A stretch of 36,225 nucleotides of DNA from Pirellulales bacterium. GTDB lineage: Bacteria; Planctomycetota; Planctomycetia; Pirellulales; Lacipirellulaceae. This document shows, piece by piece, positions 33,967-36,225 of the stretch. A program made the position numbers and the translations under genes. Under the pieces are notes generated by a model that had not been told where the DNA came from, made no database searches, and saw only the letters and a program-made list of their open reading frames with translations. Positions within the stretch are counted from its first letter, which is position 1. The number at the start of each line of letters is the position of its first letter. Where the stretch lies: the NCBI GenBank assembly GCA_020849945.1, contig JADZFK010000196.1, forward strand, positions 1 to 36,225, read 5' to 3'.

Positions 33967-34496
33967 CAACTTGAATTGCCGCCGTAGCGGGTGAGGACTT
34001 CGTTCCAACGGCCGGTGTTTTTGAGGATCACTTCAATGACTTCGCGGACGGCGCCATGGCCGCCGGGGACGCTCGTGATGTACTTGGCCGCGTGCCGCAG
34101 GTCCTCCACGCCATCTGCCACTGCAACCCCCATGCCGACTGCCTGAATCGTGGCCAGATCGAGCAGATCGTCGCCGATGTAGCACACCTGTTCGCGGCCC
34201 AAGCGGAGTTCGCCGGCAATTTCATCGATGGCGGGGAGCTTGTCGTCGATTCCAAGTTTTACAAGGTCGAGCCACAAATCTTGGGCCCGGCGGCGAACGG
34301 CTTCGAGTTTGCGGCCCGTCACGATGCCGAACCGTTTGCCCGCCTCGCGCCACAGTCGTACGCCCATGCCATCGCGGATGTGGAACTTGAGGAACTGTTC
34401 GCCGCTATCGAGCAGGTGGATGCCGCCATCGGTCATCACGCCGTCGACATCACTGAGAATGAGTTCGATCTTAGAACAGATGGTGGAGAGATTCAT
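33963..34496 (-). CDS. kdsC: 3-deoxy-D-manno-octulosonate 8-phosphate phosphatase
   Basis: 177 residues, the standard KdsC length. The HAD motif I is SDVDGVMTDGG (D16 and D18), followed by FHIRDGMGVRLWREAGKRFG, IVTGRKLEAVRRRAQDL and YIGDDLLDLATIQAVG, which are the further HAD motifs of this family. It removes phosphate from Kdo 8-phosphate in Kdo synthesis, in the cytoplasm. It lies between kdsD and the LptC/A-like gene on the same strand. An inverted-repeat element abuts both its start and its stop. Confidence 0.95.
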   Translation of the reverse strand: MNLSTICSKIELILSDVDGVMTDGGIHLLDSGEQFLKFHIRDGMGVRLWREAGKRFGIVTGRKLEAVRRRAQDLWLDLVKLGIDDKLPAIDEIAGELRLGREQVCYIGDDLLDLATIQAVGMGVAVADGVEDLRHAAKYITSVPGGHGAVREVIEVILKNTGRWNEVLTRYGGNSSC

Positions 34497-34497
34497 G

Positions 34498-34745
34498 TCT
34501 CACGCAAAGGCGCGAAGCCGCTAAGTATAGAATTGATTGAACTTGATTGAACCAAAAAGTACACAAAGAAAGACAAAGAACGAATGGGGTGCCCTCTACG
34601 TAGTTGGAATGACAAAGGATTCCGGAACTCCGAGATTTCAACCTGAGTTGGTGTGAAACGACTGCTGACTTCTTACTGTGTATTCTTCGTGTCCTTCGAG
34701 CTCTTTGTGGTAGAATTGTTTTGTCTTAGCGCCTTTGCGTGCGAC
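34498..34745. repeat. large inverted-repeat element between kdsD and kdsC
   Basis: TCTCACGCAAAGGCGCGAAG near 34499 and CTTAGCGCCTTTGCGTGCGA near 34725 are inverted copies at the ends; inside, ACACAAAGAAAGACAAAGAA and TCTTCGTGTCCTTCGAGCTC form a second inverted pair. About 248 bases, filling the whole gap; no gene. Confidence 0.7.
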
Positions 34746-34754
34746 TCTTTTTTT

Positions 34755-35834
34755 TCATGCCACTTTCTTGGGTGCGGCTGCGCGTTCTGTTGAAGGATCC
34801 GCTTCGGCGTCGGCCTTCAGGCCGAGCACGTCGGTCACATCGACTAGGCCGAGGGGTCGGCCTTTCTTGTCGACGACCGGCAGTTCGCTGAACTTGCGGA
34901 GGGCCAGCAGCGCGACCGCATCACCCACTCGGGTTCCGCTCAACACGGTCGTTGGTTTTTCCATCATCACGGTGCAAATGGGGCGGTCGAGAGCCGTTTC
35001 ATCCCGTTTTTCAAACAAGCGAGCCAAGTCGCTATCGGTAAACAGGCCGGTGAGGCGGCCCGATTTATCGATGAGCATGATGGCCCCGGTGCGTCGGCCG
35101 GGCTTCGTGCATTTCACGATCACCTCGCGGACGGAAAGTGCCTCGCTCGCACAGCGGCATTCGCCGAGTGGCCGCATGATTTCATCGACCTTGCTGAGCT
35201 TGCGGCCCAGCGCGCCGCCTGGGTGGAAGCGGGCGAAATCGTCGGCCTGGAAGTTACGCATCTTACTCATCACCAGCGCGAGGGCATCGCCGACGGCCAG
35301 CATGGCGGTGGTGCTCGTGCTCGGGGCCAGGCCCAGCGAACACACCTCTTCCAAGTCGCCCAGTTCAATGACCACGTTCGCCGCGCGGCCCACGCTGCTC
35401 GTCCGAGCGGCCGTGATCGCAATGAGCGGTACGCCAAACTCCCGTAGCGAGGGCAACAACTGCACCACCTCGGCCGTCTCGCCACTTTGGGTGAGCATCA
35501 CGACCACATCGTGCGCGTGGACGCGGCCGAGATCGCCGTGAAAGGCCTCGGCCGGGTGAAGGAAATGGGCGGGTGAACCCGTGGAAGAAAGCGTGGCCGC
35601 GATCTTCTGGCCGATGAGACCGGCCTTGCCCATGCCGGTGATGATCGCGCTGCCCTTGCACGTGTAGAGCAGCTTGATGGCTTCGCAGAACGAGGAATTG
35701 AGCCGATACGAGACCTTCCACACCCCGGCCGCCTCCCGGCGAACAATTTCACGGGCTGCCCGCAACTGTTCTTCCGCAGAGAGGGTGCCTAACTTCTTGT
35801 GCGCAGTGCGCTTTTTGGGAGCTTCCTTGCTCAT
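34755..35834 (-). CDS. kdsD: D-arabinose 5-phosphate isomerase (SIS plus two CBS domains)
   Basis: About 359 residues from the ATG at 35834 (a TTG lies immediately before it). The SIS domain spans roughly residues 55-200, with GSAIITGMGKAGLIGQKIAA, TGSPAHFLHPAEAFHGDLGR, LTQSGETAEV and LGLAPSTSTTAMLAVGDAL, and includes the catalytic-site His. Two CBS domains follow (REVIVKCTKPGRRTGAIMLI, CTVMMEKPTTVLSGTRVGDA). It interconverts ribulose 5-phosphate and arabinose 5-phosphate, the first step to Kdo. The C-terminal tail is Ala/Glu-rich. First gene of the kdsD-kdsC-LptC/A-like set. Confidence 0.95.
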   Translation of the reverse strand: MSKEAPKKRTAHKKLGTLSAEEQLRAAREIVRREAAGVWKVSYRLNSSFCEAIKLLYTCKGSAIITGMGKAGLIGQKIAATLSSTGSPAHFLHPAEAFHGDLGRVHAHDVVVMLTQSGETAEVVQLLPSLREFGVPLIAITAARTSSVGRAANVVIELGDLEEVCSLGLAPSTSTTAMLAVGDALALVMSKMRNFQADDFARFHPGGALGRKLSKVDEIMRPLGECRCASEALSVREVIVKCTKPGRRTGAIMLIDKSGRLTGLFTDSDLARLFEKRDETALDRPICTVMMEKPTTVLSGTRVGDAVALLALRKFSELPVVDKKGRPLGLVDVTDVLGLKADAEADPSTERAAAPKKVA

Positions 35835-36136
35835 CAAAGCACGTCATCCTGACGATTGAGAAATGCCTGTTTTCGCCGACCGATTTCCCACCGTGGGCGG
35901 TTCGCGAGCCGTGGCTTCCGAAGGGGCCGTATCTTAGTGAAAAACGGGAATTCTCACAACGCGATTCAGGCGGAATGCTAGCAACGCAGCCCCAAACGCT
36001 TGTGCGGCGGAAGAAGCCCACGGAAGAAGCCCACGGATGGCAGTCGGAATCATCGAGCCACTTGCAGGGAGGATCAATCGGCCTAGAATAGATGAACCTT
36101 GAAAGGCCGGTGCCATGCGATGACCCCGGCCTTTGG
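35835..36136. other. gap between kdsD and tRNA-Ser
   Basis: 302 bases with no gene. It contains a tandem GAAGAAGCCCACG pair near 36010-36035 and presumably the kdsD and tRNA promoters, on opposite strands. Confidence 0.5.
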
Positions 36137-36225
36137 GGAGAGGTGGCTGAGTGGTCGAAAGCGCCGGTTTGCTAAATCGGTGAAGGGTTTAAATCCTTCC
36201 GCAGGTTCGAATCCTGTCCTCTCCG
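36137..36225 (+). tRNA. tRNA-Ser (anticodon GCU)
   Basis: 89 bases. The acceptor arms GGAGAGG and CCTCTCC pair fully, with discriminator G at 36225, the last base of the window. TGGCTGAGTGG is the D arm, the anticodon loop TTGCTAA gives GCU (Ser, AGC/AGU), a long variable arm follows (GAAGGGTTTAAATCCTTC), and the T arm is CAGGTTCGAATCCTG. CCA, if encoded, is beyond the window. Confidence 0.97.

Overview
The window looks like a chromosomal segment of a Gram-negative, GC-rich planctomycete, probably of the Pirellulales type. The evidence is a PEP-CTERM exported protein, a DUF1207 outer-membrane protein, a Tat-exported Gfo/Idh/MocA oxidoreductase, the phoH-pgpH-ybeY-corC gene order, Kdo/LPS genes in an organism with an unusual envelope, and gaps crowded with short palindromic repeats of the kind common in planctomycete genomes. 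No anammox hydrazine genes are visible.

Layout. 1-2600, minus strand: a truncated exported protein, a PEP-CTERM protein and a tiny Arg-rich protein. 2760-12340, minus strand: the most notable locus, a nitrite oxidoreductase (NXR)-like operon read from about 12310 down to 3666. Its order is nxrC (lipoprotein-like, two c-type haem sites plus an ethylbenzene-dehydrogenase-type haem b domain), nxrA (Tat-exported molybdopterin catalytic subunit), a small unknown protein, nxrB (four-cluster Fe-S subunit) and a TorD-type chaperone, followed by a degenerate receiver-like protein. 12627-20036, plus strand: a Cys-rich small protein, folP, an exported TPR protein, a Gfo/Idh/MocA oxidoreductase, a GlmU-like nucleotidyltransferase and prs. 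20058-28723, minus strand: an LptE-like lipoprotein, a BamD-like TPR protein, a 1.16-kb repeat-rich gap, then corC, ybeY, pgpH and phoH in transcription order phoH to corC. 29211-30281, plus strand: a DUF1207 protein. 30484-35834, minus strand: kdsD, kdsC and a very large LptC/LptA-like protein. The window ends in tRNA-Ser(GCU).

How the genes work together. NxrA and NxrB would form the catalytic dimer, exported together by the Tat signal on NxrA. NxrC would pass electrons between the Fe-S wire and periplasmic or membrane carriers, and TorD would help cofactor insertion before export. The enzyme could oxidise nitrite to nitrate or run in reverse; sequence alone does not decide. KdsD and KdsC supply Kdo, and the LptC/A-like and LptE-like proteins fit LPS transport. 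PhoH, PgpH, YbeY and CorC form the conserved RNA-maturation/c-di-AMP neighbourhood.

The non-coding DNA is unusually structured. At least seven families of short palindromes or MITE-like inverted repeats occupy almost every gap, including three gaps inside the nxr operon, and one copy lies in frame inside the LptC/A-like gene.
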